Shown here: in pieces, positions 39,756 to 47,492 of the stretch
Numbering within the stretch: position 1 is the first letter of the stretch
How the letters are laid out: every line of letters begins with the position of its first letter
Assembly: GCF_000786205.1 (NCBI RefSeq)
Contig: NZ_JROH01000009.1
Coordinates: 1 to 64,000, forward strand
Length of the DNA: 64,000 nucleotides
Direction: 5' to 3'
DNA from: Sphingomonas sp. 37zxx
GTDB lineage: Bacteria > Pseudomonadota > Alphaproteobacteria > Sphingomonadales > Sphingomonadaceae
The notes under the pieces: generated by a model
What the model saw: the letters and a program-made list of their open reading frames with translations, nothing else
What the model was told of the DNA's origin: nothing
Database searches by the model: none
Position numbers and translations under genes: made by a program

Positions 39756-39861
39756 TCGATTCCGTTCAACAGGTGCGGTCGGCCGATGCCGATGCCGCAA
39801 GAATAAGGTATCGGCCGGGTGAAGGCCACTTCGCCCCGGCCACGCATTGCTGCGGCTGGGC

Positions 39862-39996
39862 TTAACTCAGCAGAAGAACGGCGAAGATCACGACCACCAG
39901 CACCAGCGAGATCGGCAGGATATAGCGCGTCATATGCGGGGTCGCGCCCGCACGAGCGCGATCGGTGTCGATGTGCGGTTGCTTCTTGTCAGCCAT
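39862..39996 (-). CDS. Tiny single-span membrane protein (44 aa) between phyR and ecfG
   Basis: ATG 39996 to TAA 39862. A charged N-terminus (MADKKQPHIDTDRARAGATP) is followed by one strongly hydrophobic helix (YILPISLVLVVVIFAVLLLS) at the very C-terminus. The codon use and clean organisation suggest a real gene. No function known; its position inside the stress locus suggests a link to it. No EcfG-type promoter was seen directly upstream. Confidence 0.6.
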   Translation of the reverse strand: MADKKQPHIDTDRARAGATPHMTRYILPISLVLVVVIFAVLLLS

Positions 39997-40046
39997 GGGT
40001 ATGTGTCCCCGAATTGTGCTTTATTGAAAAGATCGATCGAAACCGA

Positions 40047-40847
40047 TCAGTCGGTGGGAACCGATGATTGATCGAAGAAAAGCGCCTGGCTGATCGCCGC
40101 CTTGACCGTGGAGCGTTGAAAAGGCTTGGTGATCAGGAAGGTCGGCTCGGGCCGCTCGCCGGTCAACAGCCGCTCGGGAAAGGCGGTGATGAAGATCACC
40201 GGCACGTTGAATTCGGCCAATATGTCCTTCACCGCATCGATGCCCGAACTGTCATCGGCCAATTGGATATCGGCCAGCACCAGACCGGGGCGATCCTCCA
40301 TCGCCAGCGCGACCGCCTCATCGCGGGTCACCGCAACGCCGGTAACCTCATGCCCCAGATCCCGCACGATCGTTTCGATATCCATCGCGATGATCGGCTC
40401 ATCCTCGATCACCAGCACCCGCGCGCGCGTCTGTTGCTCGATTTCCGACAGCGCATCAGCGACCAGCCGATCGATCTCGTCATCGGACACATCGATCAGA
40501 TATGCCGCATCCTCGACGGTGAAGCCCTCCATCGCCGTCAGCAGCAGTGCCTGACGCGACAGCGGGGCGATCCGCGAAAGCCGGGCGCGGGCAATCGCCT
40601 CGGGATCGGCGGGCACTTCCCCGGGGTTGCGATCATCCTCGATATGCGCCGACGACCAGATCGCCTGGAACGTGCGATACAGACCAAGACGCGGGTCGAC
40701 GTCCTTGGGAAATTCGTCCGGCGCGGAAACGATCGCCTCTAGCGTGGCACGGACATAGCGGTCCCCCTCGGTCTGGCTGCCCGTCAGGGCGCGACCGTAG
40801 CGGCGCAGAAAGGGAAGATGGGGAGCAAGCTGTTGGCCAAGCGACAT
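40047..40847 (-). CDS. phyR: PhyR, sigma-factor-mimic response regulator of the general stress response
   Basis: N-terminal EcfG-like sigma domain (LAPHLPFLRRYGRALTGSQT, LSRIAPLSRQALLLTAMEGF, TVEDAAYLIDVSDDEIDRL) fused to a C-terminal receiver (ARVLVIEDEPIIAMDIETIV, phospho-acceptor Asp in LVLADIQLADDSSGID, FITAFPERLL, Lys in ITKPF). Phosphorylated PhyR sequesters NepR and frees EcfG. ATG 40847 gives MSLGQQLAPHLPF, the standard N-terminus, 266 residues. Divergent from nepR. Confidence 0.96.
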   Translation of the reverse strand: MSLGQQLAPHLPFLRRYGRALTGSQTEGDRYVRATLEAIVSAPDEFPKDVDPRLGLYRTFQAIWSSAHIEDDRNPGEVPADPEAIARARLSRIAPLSRQALLLTAMEGFTVEDAAYLIDVSDDEIDRLVADALSEIEQQTRARVLVIEDEPIIAMDIETIVRDLGHEVTGVAVTRDEAVALAMEDRPGLVLADIQLADDSSGIDAVKDILAEFNVPVIFITAFPERLLTGERPEPTFLITKPFQRSTVKAAISQALFFDQSSVPTD

Positions 40848-40886
40848 GATCGGGGTGGTCTCCGTCCGGTTGAGCGCAAATTTCAT

Positions 40887-40911
40887 AACGCTCAAAGGCT
40901 TTTTTTGGTTC
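40887..40911 (-). promoter_or_regulatory. EcfG-type promoter of phyR
   Basis: Minus strand GAACC, 16 bp, then CGTT; about 40 bp before the phyR start. One base from the GGAAC consensus (TGAACC). Autoregulation of phyR by EcfG is usual. Confidence 0.6.
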
Positions 40912-40955
40912 AAGCGCAATGGCGGGAGACGAGCCCCCGTTTTTGCTTCCTGACT

Positions 40956-40980
40956 GGAACCAACGAGATTGTATTTTGTT
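40956..40980 (+). promoter_or_regulatory. EcfG-type promoter of nepR-phyP
   Basis: GGAACC at 40956-40961 with GTT at 40978-40980 (GGAAC-N16-TGTT), about 165 bp before nepR, within the 295-bp divergent region between phyR and nepR. A good match to the general stress consensus. Confidence 0.65.
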
Positions 40981-41142
40981 TCACTCTCCTACCACGCTTC
41001 CAAAGCACGACCGGAAATGTTGCTATTAAATGGAATGGCGACCGAAACGATCATCGTCGCTGGCCAACCGGCTATGGAAGATGCAGTAGGGGCCCGATCA
41101 TGGAATCGTGCTGCGGAAACCGCGGGATGAAGGGGGAAGTTG

Positions 41143-41310
41143 GTGCGTCCTGGGAATAAACCCACAAACGAAGCGAAAACGACGAAACAATCGTCAAAAG
41201 CACGCCACAGCGAAAAAGCCGTAGGGGATGCGTTGCGTGCGGTATATCGTCAGGCGGTCGACGAGAGCATTCCCGACGAGTTGCTGGACCTCCTCAGAAA
41301 GCTAGATTAG
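41143..41310 (+). CDS. nepR: NepR, anti-sigma factor of EcfG
   Basis: A 55-residue protein from GTG 41143 (AGGGGG 6 bp upstream) to TAG 41310. A Lys-rich N-terminus is followed by the NepR core AVGDALRAVYRQAVDESIPD and ELLDLLRKLD. It inhibits EcfG by binding it and is released by PhyR-P. 10 bp before the histidine kinase gene and divergent from phyR, the classic order in sphingomonads. Confidence 0.88.
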   Translation: MRPGNKPTNEAKTTKQSSKARHSEKAVGDALRAVYRQAVDESIPDELLDLLRKLD

Positions 41311-41320
41311 CCGAACCGAA

Positions 41321-42895
41321 ATGAATAATTCAGATCAGGACGCCCCGGAGCCGCGCAGCACCGGGAGCAGACTGGCGCACATTCCCACCGGTGCCAAAGT
41401 ATTCCTGATTCTCAGTGCGGCGTTGTTGCCGCTCGCGCTGATCGCCTTTTTCGCCTCGCTGCAAACCAACCGTGCATCCGACATCGAAGCGCGAGCGCAG
41501 TTGCGGACTGCCGCGCAGCAAGGGGCACGGGCGCTGACGATCGAACTGGTCGGCAACATGACCGCGCTGCGCGATGCCGCCAATGCCTTGGAGCGCGATC
41601 CGGCCAACAGCCCTGCTTGCGCCCGCGCGCGCGGCGTGTTCGCGCAGCAATTTTCGACTGGCACCAGCTTTGCCATCACCGATCGTAACGGCCGCCTGCT
41701 TTGCGGTGAGCCAATCGATGCTGCACCCGTCACCACCGACGCAGGGCAGGTCGGCTTTCGCATGCGTGATAATGGCCTAGTCCTCGGGATTGCAGCGCGC
41801 AAAGGTGAAGCGGTCGCCACGGCGTTCTTCCCCACCGAGTTTTTGGCGCTTGTCGGTCGCCCCAGCGGCTTCAAGGCGGCCTATGCCAGCAACTTGACGG
41901 CAGGCGAGCAAACGCTTCCGCTGACGGCGTTGCCCAATCGCTCCACCTTGCAACGGCGCGACACCCATATCGCGCCGATCGGCATTAATGACCTGGCGCT
42001 GGCGATGACGATCAGTTCGCCGCCGATCACCTCGCCGCTGTTGATCGCGATGCTGCTGCCGCTGCTGATGTGGGCCGCTGCCGCCGGTATCGGCTGGTTC
42101 GTGGTCGATCGGCTGCTCATCCGCCCGCTTCGCCGGTTGCGCGCCAATGTCGGCACCTATCAGCCGGGCGAAATCCTGCGACCGATCGAATATGGCGCGG
42201 TACCGGCACAGGAAATCCGCGAACTGGGCGATACGTTCGAACAGATCACCCGCACGGTGCAGCTGCACGAGGCCGATCTTGCCCAAGGCCTGGTGCGCCA
42301 GACCAAGCTGACGCGCGAGGTGCATCACCGGGTAAAGAACAATCTGCAGGTCATCGCCAGCCTGATCAATTTCCATGCCCGCGGGGCACCATCGCCCGAC
42401 GCGGTTGCCGCTTATGCCTCGATCCAGCGGCGGGTCGATGCCCTGGCGGTGGTGCATCGCTATCATTTCGCCGAGATGGAAGATAATCGCGGGCTCGAGC
42501 TGCGATCGGTGATCGGCGAATTGGCGTCGAACATCCGGGCGACCGCGCCCGAGCCGGCATCGCGCCTTGGCATCGCGCTGGACATCGAACCGCTTCAGGC
42601 ATCGCAAGACGTTGCGGTCGCCGTCGCCTTTTTGCTGACCGAGCTGATCGAGCTGGCGATGAACGTCGAACCGCAAACGCAGATCCGCCTGACGATGCGT
42701 GCCGCACAGCCCGAGGGGACCGCGACGCTTCGCATCAGTTCCCCGTCGCTGGTAGGCGGTCCCGTTCTCGAAGAATTGCTCGCGACCCGCTACGGTCGCG
42801 TGATCACTGGCCTGGCGCGCCAGCTTCGATCGCCGCTGCACCATGATCCGCTGGTCGGAGCGTATGAAATTTCGATCGCGGTGGTGCGCCCCTAA
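41321..42895 (+). CDS. phyP: PhyP-like membrane histidine kinase/phosphatase (HisKA_2)
   Basis: Two membrane helices (about residues 27-45 and 238-262) flank a periplasmic sensor domain of ~190 residues, followed by a HAMP-like linker and a HisKA_2 domain with TREVHHRVKNNLQVIASLIN (His about 336). The ATP-binding region is degenerate: the N-box reads ELIELAMNVEP instead of a canonical ELxxNAxKHA, and no glycine boxes are seen. This matches Sphingomonas PhyP, reported to act mainly as a phosphatase on PhyR. Co-transcribed with nepR. Confidence 0.85.
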   Translation: MNNSDQDAPEPRSTGSRLAHIPTGAKVFLILSAALLPLALIAFFASLQTNRASDIEARAQLRTAAQQGARALTIELVGNMTALRDAANALERDPANSPACARARGVFAQQFSTGTSFAITDRNGRLLCGEPIDAAPVTTDAGQVGFRMRDNGLVLGIAARKGEAVATAFFPTEFLALVGRPSGFKAAYASNLTAGEQTLPLTALPNRSTLQRRDTHIAPIGINDLALAMTISSPPITSPLLIAMLLPLLMWAAAAGIGWFVVDRLLIRPLRRLRANVGTYQPGEILRPIEYGAVPAQEIRELGDTFEQITRTVQLHEADLAQGLVRQTKLTREVHHRVKNNLQVIASLINFHARGAPSPDAVAAYASIQRRVDALAVVHRYHFAEMEDNRGLELRSVIGELASNIRATAPEPASRLGIALDIEPLQASQDVAVAVAFLLTELIELAMNVEPQTQIRLTMRAAQPEGTATLRISSPSLVGGPVLEELLATRYGRVITGLARQLRSPLHHDPLVGAYEISIAVVRP

Positions 42896-42913
42896 AAAAA
42901 ACTTACATGCGTT

Positions 42914-42938
42914 GGAACCCCGGGCGCACAGCGTTGTT
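42914..42938 (+). promoter_or_regulatory. Candidate EcfG-type promoter of the entericidin-like gene
   Basis: GGAACC at 42914-42919 and GTT at 42936-42938 (GGAAC-N16-TGTT), the same spacing as the nepR promoter, just after the phyP stop and about 210 bp before the lipoprotein gene. Confidence 0.5.
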
Positions 42939-42992
42939 TTACTCTTCGGATAGCGACAATTTGCCCCCCCGCTCTCGCTATCCACGACATGG

Positions 42993-43035
42993 GCCCGGAA
43001 GCGCCACCCTCCCCCCCCCGGAGGCGCTTCCGGGC
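42993..43035 (+). terminator. 13-bp perfect hairpin in the phyP-entericidin interval
   Basis: Stem GCCCGGAAGCGCC (42993-43005) pairs with 43023-43035 around a C-rich 17-nt loop. Downstream CTAATTTCATT is only moderately T-rich. It may be a terminator for phyP, or an RNA structure in the long leader of the lipoprotein mRNA if transcription starts near 42945. Confidence 0.5.
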
Positions 43036-43151
43036 CTAATTTCATTCTGGCCAACCCGCCCCCGCCAGACGCTTGGCACGCACATGGCGGAACGAAACCT
43101 CCCTGCAAACATTCAATTGCCGAAGTTCATGCCGATTAAAGGAGGTTCAGA

Positions 43152-43277
43152 ATGCGCAAGTTTCTAGGTTTGGCCATCGTCGCGAGCGCGCTGATGGTAA
43201 GCGCTTGCAACACGGTTGGCGGCATTGGCCGCGACGTGCAGTCGGCTGGTGAGGCCGTTGAAAAAGTCGGCGACTAA
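43152..43277 (+). CDS. Entericidin-type small lipoprotein (41 aa)
   Basis: ATG 43152 has a near-perfect AAAGGAGG 6 bp upstream. The signal MRKFLGLAIVASALMVSAC contains the lipobox; the mature part CNTVGGIGRDVQSAGEAVEK matches EcnA/EcnB-type lipoproteins. Members are stress-induced in several bacteria. Placed next to the stress locus with an EcfG-type promoter upstream. Confidence 0.88.
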   Translation: MRKFLGLAIVASALMVSACNTVGGIGRDVQSAGEAVEKVGD

Positions 43278-43312
43278 TCCCGGCGCTGACATCGCGTAAT
43301 CGCGGTAATAAC

Positions 43313-43340
43313 AGGGGCTGCGGGAAACCGCGGCCCCTTT
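43313..43340. terminator. Bidirectional terminator between entericidin gene and tatC
   Basis: An 11-bp GC-rich stem (one G-U) with a GAAA tetraloop, followed by TTT on the plus strand, lies between convergent genes. The structure ends 2 bp before the tatC stop. Confidence 0.75.
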
Positions 43341-43341
43341 G

Positions 43342-44124
43342 CTATTCAGCCGGTTTTTCGATCGCGTCGGTGACGTCGCTTACCTTGGCCCGCTTACGTT
43401 CGGTGAACCATATCCCGATCAGAGCCAGCTCGTACAAAAGGATCAGCGGGATCGCGAGCAGGAATTGCGACCCGATGTCGGGCGGCGTCAGCACTGCCGC
43501 AAGCCCGAAAGCAGCCACGATCGCATAGCGCCGCGCGCTCACCAGTTGCTGGCGAGTGACGATCCCGGCGCGCTCGAGCAGCATCAGCAGCACTGGCAAC
43601 AGAAATGAAATGCCGAACGCGAACAGGAACTGCATCACGAAGGACAGATAATTGCCGACCGACGGTAATGCTTCCTGTTCGATGCCGCCGAAATTACCCT
43701 GAAAACTGAGCAGGAAGGTCAGCGCGACGGGAATCGTGACGAAATAGGCGAGCGATGCCCCGGCGATGAACAGCACCGGTGTCGCTAAAATAAACGGAAA
43801 CAACGCCCGCTTCTCGGCCCGATACAGGCCGGGCGCGACAAACTGCCAAAGCTGGTTGGCCAGCACCGGAAACGAAATCATCAGTGCGGCGAATAGCGCC
43901 ACCTTCACCCGGACGAAAAACGCCTCAAACAACTGGGTGAAAATCACCCTTTTCTGCCCCGCAGCCACCAAAGGCTGGACGAGGAACGCGAAAATTTCTT
44001 CGGCAAAGGCATAGCAGACGAAGAAGGCGATCAGCAGCGTCAGCACGCAATATAGCGCGCGCCGGCGCAATTCGATCAAATGGTCGAGCAGCGGTGCCTG
44101 GCTCTGGTCGATCTCGTCGCTCAC
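43342..44124 (-). CDS. tatC: Sec-independent translocase subunit TatC
   Basis: 260-residue six-helix membrane protein: LLDHLIELRRRALYCVLTLL, FAEEIFAFLVQPL, FPVLANQLWQFVAPGLY, then helices to LLYELALIGIWF. TatC recognises twin-arginine signals. Last gene of tatA-tatB-tatC; its ATG overlaps the tatB stop. Possible clients in this window include the Tat-like signal protein at 13483. Confidence 0.97.
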   Translation of the reverse strand: MSDEIDQSQAPLLDHLIELRRRALYCVLTLLIAFFVCYAFAEEIFAFLVQPLVAAGQKRVIFTQLFEAFFVRVKVALFAALMISFPVLANQLWQFVAPGLYRAEKRALFPFILATPVLFIAGASLAYFVTIPVALTFLLSFQGNFGGIEQEALPSVGNYLSFVMQFLFAFGISFLLPVLLMLLERAGIVTRQQLVSARRYAIVAAFGLAAVLTPPDIGSQFLLAIPLILLYELALIGIWFTERKRAKVSDVTDAIEKPAE

Positions 44125-44528
44125 GATGCCGCCTTCTGGTCAGCGCCGGGGCTGTCGATCGAGGGTATCGGCGCGGGCTCGGTCGTGCCGGCATAGGGCT
44201 CTGGCCGGATGTCGGGCTTGGCCACCGTTTCGGCCGGCTGATCTTCATTTGCCGATTCCGTCGCGGCTGGTGCCGTCAGCATCGCTGGTTCAGGCGGATG
44301 CTCGCGCATGATCCGCGCATTCTCGTCGGCCCATTTCTTTTCCATCTCGGCCAATTCGGCCTCGCGTACCATCGCGTCGAAGCCGCTGCGAAACTGGCGC
44401 GCAACGCCGCGCGCCTTGCCGACCCATTGGCCGACAAAGCGCATTGCCTTTGGAAGGTCCTTTGGACCGATGACCAACAGCGCGACGACGGCGACCACCA
44501 TCATCTCGCCCATGTTGAAATCGAGCAT
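44121..44528 (-). CDS. tatB: Sec-independent translocase subunit TatB
   Basis: N-terminal helix MLDFNMGEMMVVAVVALLVI followed by GPKDLP and an amphipathic helix (AMRFVGQWVGKARGVARQF); long acidic and proline-rich tail. 135 residues. Forms the substrate receptor with TatC. Confidence 0.94.
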   Translation of the reverse strand: MLDFNMGEMMVVAVVALLVIGPKDLPKAMRFVGQWVGKARGVARQFRSGFDAMVREAELAEMEKKWADENARIMREHPPEPAMLTAPAATESANEDQPAETVAKPDIRPEPYAGTTEPAPIPSIDSPGADQKAAS

Positions 44529-44587
44529 TCTGCTCCGCCGTTAGCGGCGCGCTACCGTTGCGCGCCGAAAGTCAAAAAGGCGTCGGT

Positions 44588-44821
44588 TCAACGATCGTCG
44601 CGGGTACGATCGGCTTCGGTCTTGAACGCGGGTTCGGCGGCGCGCTGGCCTTCGATCCGGCTCGGCTCCGACTTTACCTCATCGTCCTCGATCATGCCCT
44701 TCTTGAAGTTCTTGATGCCCTTGGCAACGTCACCCATCAGGTTCGAAAAGCGACCGCCACCCAGCAACAGGATCGCGATCACGCCGAACACCAGCCAATG
44801 CATCAGGCTGAAACCACCCAT
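44588..44821 (-). CDS. tatA: Sec-independent translocase subunit TatA
   Basis: 77 residues with helix [20 protein letters not shown] and amphipathic [17 protein letters not shown]. Forms the protein-conducting oligomer. 59 bp upstream of tatB. Confidence 0.94.
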   Translation of the reverse strand: MGGFSLMHWLVFGVIAILLLGGGRFSNLMGDVAKGIKNFKKGMIEDDEVKSEPSRIEGQRAAEPAFKTEADRTRDDR

Positions 44822-44848
44822 GACAATTCTCCTCGTGTCGCGCCCTAT

Positions 44849-45418
44849 CTAGTCGCAGTCGTCGGCAGTTACCACCTCGATCGACAGATCAACCGGATCA
44901 AGCAGCCCGGCGGCCCGCAAATCCTCGATCCCCGGCAAATCGCGGCGGCTGGCCAGGCCGAAATGATCGAGGAACCCCGCCGTGGTGGCATAAGTCAGCG
45001 GCCGGCCGGGCACTTCGCGGCGCCCGGCGGGGCGAACCCAGCCCGCCGCCATCAACACGTCGATCGTTCCCTTGGCCACCTGTACCCCGCGGATCGCCTC
45101 GATTTCGGCGCGGGTGACCGGCTCGTGATAGGCGATGATCGCCAGCGTCTCGATCCCGGCGCGGCTGAGTTTGCGGCTATCCTCGCGGTCGCGCCGCAAC
45201 AGGTGCGCCAGATCGCCCGCAGTCTCGAAATGCCAATGGTCGCCGCGCCGCACCAGCGCGATCCCGCGCCCGGCATAATCGTCCGCGAGCGTACTGAGCG
45301 CACGGCGGACATCGGCACCCTCGCCGACATGCTCGGCAATCTGAGTCGCCGTGAGCGGGGTCGGCGAGGCGAACAGCACCGCCTCGACCGCGCGGACCAG
45401 ATCATCGGGCGGCATCAT
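44849..45418 (-). CDS. scpB: Segregation and condensation protein ScpB
   Basis: 189-residue double winged-helix kleisin partner: DLVRAVEAVLFASPTPLTAT, LSRAGIETLAIIAYHEPVTR, EIEAIRGVQV. It forms the SMC-ScpAB condensin complex. Overlaps the scpA stop by 4 bp. Confidence 0.95.
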   Translation of the reverse strand: MMPPDDLVRAVEAVLFASPTPLTATQIAEHVGEGADVRRALSTLADDYAGRGIALVRRGDHWHFETAGDLAHLLRRDREDSRKLSRAGIETLAIIAYHEPVTRAEIEAIRGVQVAKGTIDVLMAAGWVRPAGRREVPGRPLTYATTAGFLDHFGLASRRDLPGIEDLRAAGLLDPVDLSIEVVTADDCD

Positions 45419-46146
45419 GCCAGTTCGCGCAGATATAGCGGCGCAAACGGCGCCGCCTGCCGCAGTTCGAGCCTGCCCTGCCGCGCCAGTTCAAGCGCGG
45501 CGACGAAGCTGGAGGCAAGCGCCGAGCGACGATACGCCTCGTCGCGACTCGGCGGCAGGAAGCTGGCCAGTGTCGCCCAGTCGATCGCTTCGCCCACCAT
45601 CTGCGAGACGCGCGCAATCGCTTCCTCCAGCGTCATCACCGTGCGTCTGGCGACGACGTGCATCACCGGGCGCGATCGCGCGCTGATTTGGCCATAGGCT
45701 GCGATCAGGTCGTAAATCTCGGCCTCCCAGCGAGTCTGCCGATCGGTCCGAAGGCCTTCGGGGCAGCCGCGCGCGAACACATCGCGCCCCATCCGGTCAC
45801 GCGCCATCAGCCGCGCGCCCGCCTCGCGCATCGCATTCAGCCGTTCGAGCCGAAGCGTCAGCCGCAGTGCCAGTTCCTCGGGGCTTGGCGTTTCCTGTGG
45901 GTCACGCGGCAGCAGCAGCGCCGATTTGAGATAGGCGAGCCAGGCGGCCATCACCAGATAATCGGCGGCCACCTCGAGCTGAAGCGCCCGCGCGCCTTCG
46001 ATAAAGGCCAGATATTGTTCGACCAGATCGAGGATCGAAATCGCCTTCAGATCGACCTTCTGTGCGCGCGCCAGCCCGAGCAACAGGTCGAGCGGCCCCT
46101 CCCATCCCTCAAGCGCGACGGTCAGCGTCGGTTCGACGTCAGCCAT
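45415..46146 (-). CDS. scpA: Segregation and condensation protein ScpA
   Basis: Kleisin subunit: LEGWEGPLDLLLGLARAQKV, DLKAISILDLVEQYLAFIE, AADYLVMAAWLAYLKSALLL, and the C-terminal winged helix with FVAALELARQGRLELRQAAP. ATG 46146 gives MADVEPTLTVALEGWEG, 243 residues; the frame is open to 46188. Confidence 0.95.
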   Translation of the reverse strand: MADVEPTLTVALEGWEGPLDLLLGLARAQKVDLKAISILDLVEQYLAFIEGARALQLEVAADYLVMAAWLAYLKSALLLPRDPQETPSPEELALRLTLRLERLNAMREAGARLMARDRMGRDVFARGCPEGLRTDRQTRWEAEIYDLIAAYGQISARSRPVMHVVARRTVMTLEEAIARVSQMVGEAIDWATLASFLPPSRDEAYRRSALASSFVAALELARQGRLELRQAAPFAPLYLRELA

Positions 46147-46237
46147 CGCGGTACATCGCGCAAGAGGATGCCCTATCCATGCCCGCACGATATGCCACAG
46201 CGCCCCCGCGCACCACGGCTTTCGCCATCACGCCAGC

Positions 46238-46316
46238 GCTAGTGGTCCGATTCTGACATTTGCTACCCCCTTCGGCTCAGTCAGGAGCAAATGTCAGAAT
46301 CTCCAGGACCACTAGC
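46238..46316. repeat. 79-bp inverted-repeat element A (CTAG ends)
   Basis: Left arm 46238-46264 (GCTAGTGGTCC + GATTCTGACATTTGCT) matches the inverted right arm 46286-46316 except for a 4-nt insertion. Ends are CTAG. Same architecture and core (TGACATT) as element B, 13 bp further on. Confidence 0.88.
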
Positions 46317-46328
46317 AATTATGTGATT

Positions 46329-46407
46329 CTAGTGGATTTTATGATTTTGACATTCGCAGCGAGAGCGTGCCGCAGGCGGGATGCGAATGTCAAAATCAAT
46401 CCACTAG
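46329..46407. repeat. 79-bp inverted-repeat element B (CTAG ends), overlapping the nagZ stop
   Basis: Left arm 46329-46357 (CTAGTGGATT...TTTTGACATTCGC) and right arm 46383-46407 are inverted copies with a 4-nt indel. Its right arm encodes the last residues and the TGA of nagZ. Loop sequences of A and B are unrelated. Confidence 0.88.
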
Positions 46408-47400
46408 CAGCGCATCACGCTTGGCGATCAGTTCGGCCAGATCGCCCTCGATCATCGCCGCCTTGCGCAAGGCCATTGCCCGGTCGAGCCGATCGCTTGC
46501 CGCCGCCGAAATCGTCCCCGCCTGGCCGGCAATGTCGATCATCTCGTCCATCCGGCCCCAGCAATCGAGCACCACATCGCATCCGGCGGCCAACGCCCCC
46601 GCCGCCTTGTCGCCGGCGCTGCCGGTCAGCGCCTTCATGTCGATGTCGTCGGTCATCAACAGCCCGTCGAAACCGATGCGGCGGCGAATCACGTCTTCGA
46701 TTACGATCGGCGACAAGGTGGCGGGCCGCGCCGAATCCCAGGCGTCGAACACGCAGTGGCAGGTCATCGCCATCGGCGCATCGGCCAGCGAGCGAAAGGG
46801 TTCGAGGTCGATCTGCAATTCGGCATCCGATGCGGTGACTCGCGGCAATTCATAATGGCTGTCGACGCTGGCGCGGCCGTGGCCGGGCATGTGCTTGACC
46901 ACCCCCACCACCCCGCCCCGCGCCAGCCCGTCGAGCACCGCGCGGCCGATCGCGGCGACCTGCATCGGTTCCTCGCCATAGGTGCGGCTGGTGATCGCCG
47001 CGGTCGCGCCGGGGACGGGCACGTCGAGCAAGGGCATGCAGTCGACAGTGATACCGACTTCGGCCAGCGTCAGCGCGATCGCATGCGCGTTGCAGCGCGC
47101 CGCCTCGATCGCCGAGATCGGCGCGATCTGCCACAAGGCGGCAAAAGCGGGACCGGCGGGAAAGCCAGGCCATTCGGGGGGCCGCATCCGGGCGACCGGC
47201 CCGCCCTCCTGATCGATCAGGATCGGCAGTTCGTCGCGGCCCGACAGCGCGCGAAGCTCGTCGGTCAGCGCGCGCAACTGCACGCGATCCTGCACATTGC
47301 GACCGAACAGGATATACCCCAGTGGATCGGCATCGGTGAAAAAGGCGCGCTCATCGGCGGTCAGCGTCAGGCCGGAAAGGCCATAGATTACGGGTTGCAT
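46396..47400 (-). CDS. nagZ: Beta-N-acetylhexosaminidase NagZ
   Basis: GH3 enzyme of peptidoglycan recycling that removes GlcNAc from anhydromuropeptides. Motifs LIDQEGGPVARMRPPEWPGF, VVKHMPGHGRASVDSHYELP (catalytic His) and LLMTDDIDMKAL (Asp nucleophile region). 334 residues. The final codons and stop lie in repeat element B. Between the SPOR gene and scpA, as in other alphaproteobacteria. Confidence 0.95.
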   Translation of the reverse strand: MQPVIYGLSGLTLTADERAFFTDADPLGYILFGRNVQDRVQLRALTDELRALSGRDELPILIDQEGGPVARMRPPEWPGFPAGPAFAALWQIAPISAIEAARCNAHAIALTLAEVGITVDCMPLLDVPVPGATAAITSRTYGEEPMQVAAIGRAVLDGLARGGVVGVVKHMPGHGRASVDSHYELPRVTASDAELQIDLEPFRSLADAPMAMTCHCVFDAWDSARPATLSPIVIEDVIRRRIGFDGLLMTDDIDMKALTGSAGDKAAGALAAGCDVVLDCWGRMDEMIDIAGQAGTISAAASDRLDRAMALRKAAMIEGDLAELIAKRDALLVD

Positions 47401-47492
47401 GGCCGGGGGGGGTAGCGAACCCCGTCGCTTTTATGAACCCCCGTTCGCGCCGCACTGGTCGCAGGCGCAAAACCGATTTCGCCGACTATGCC

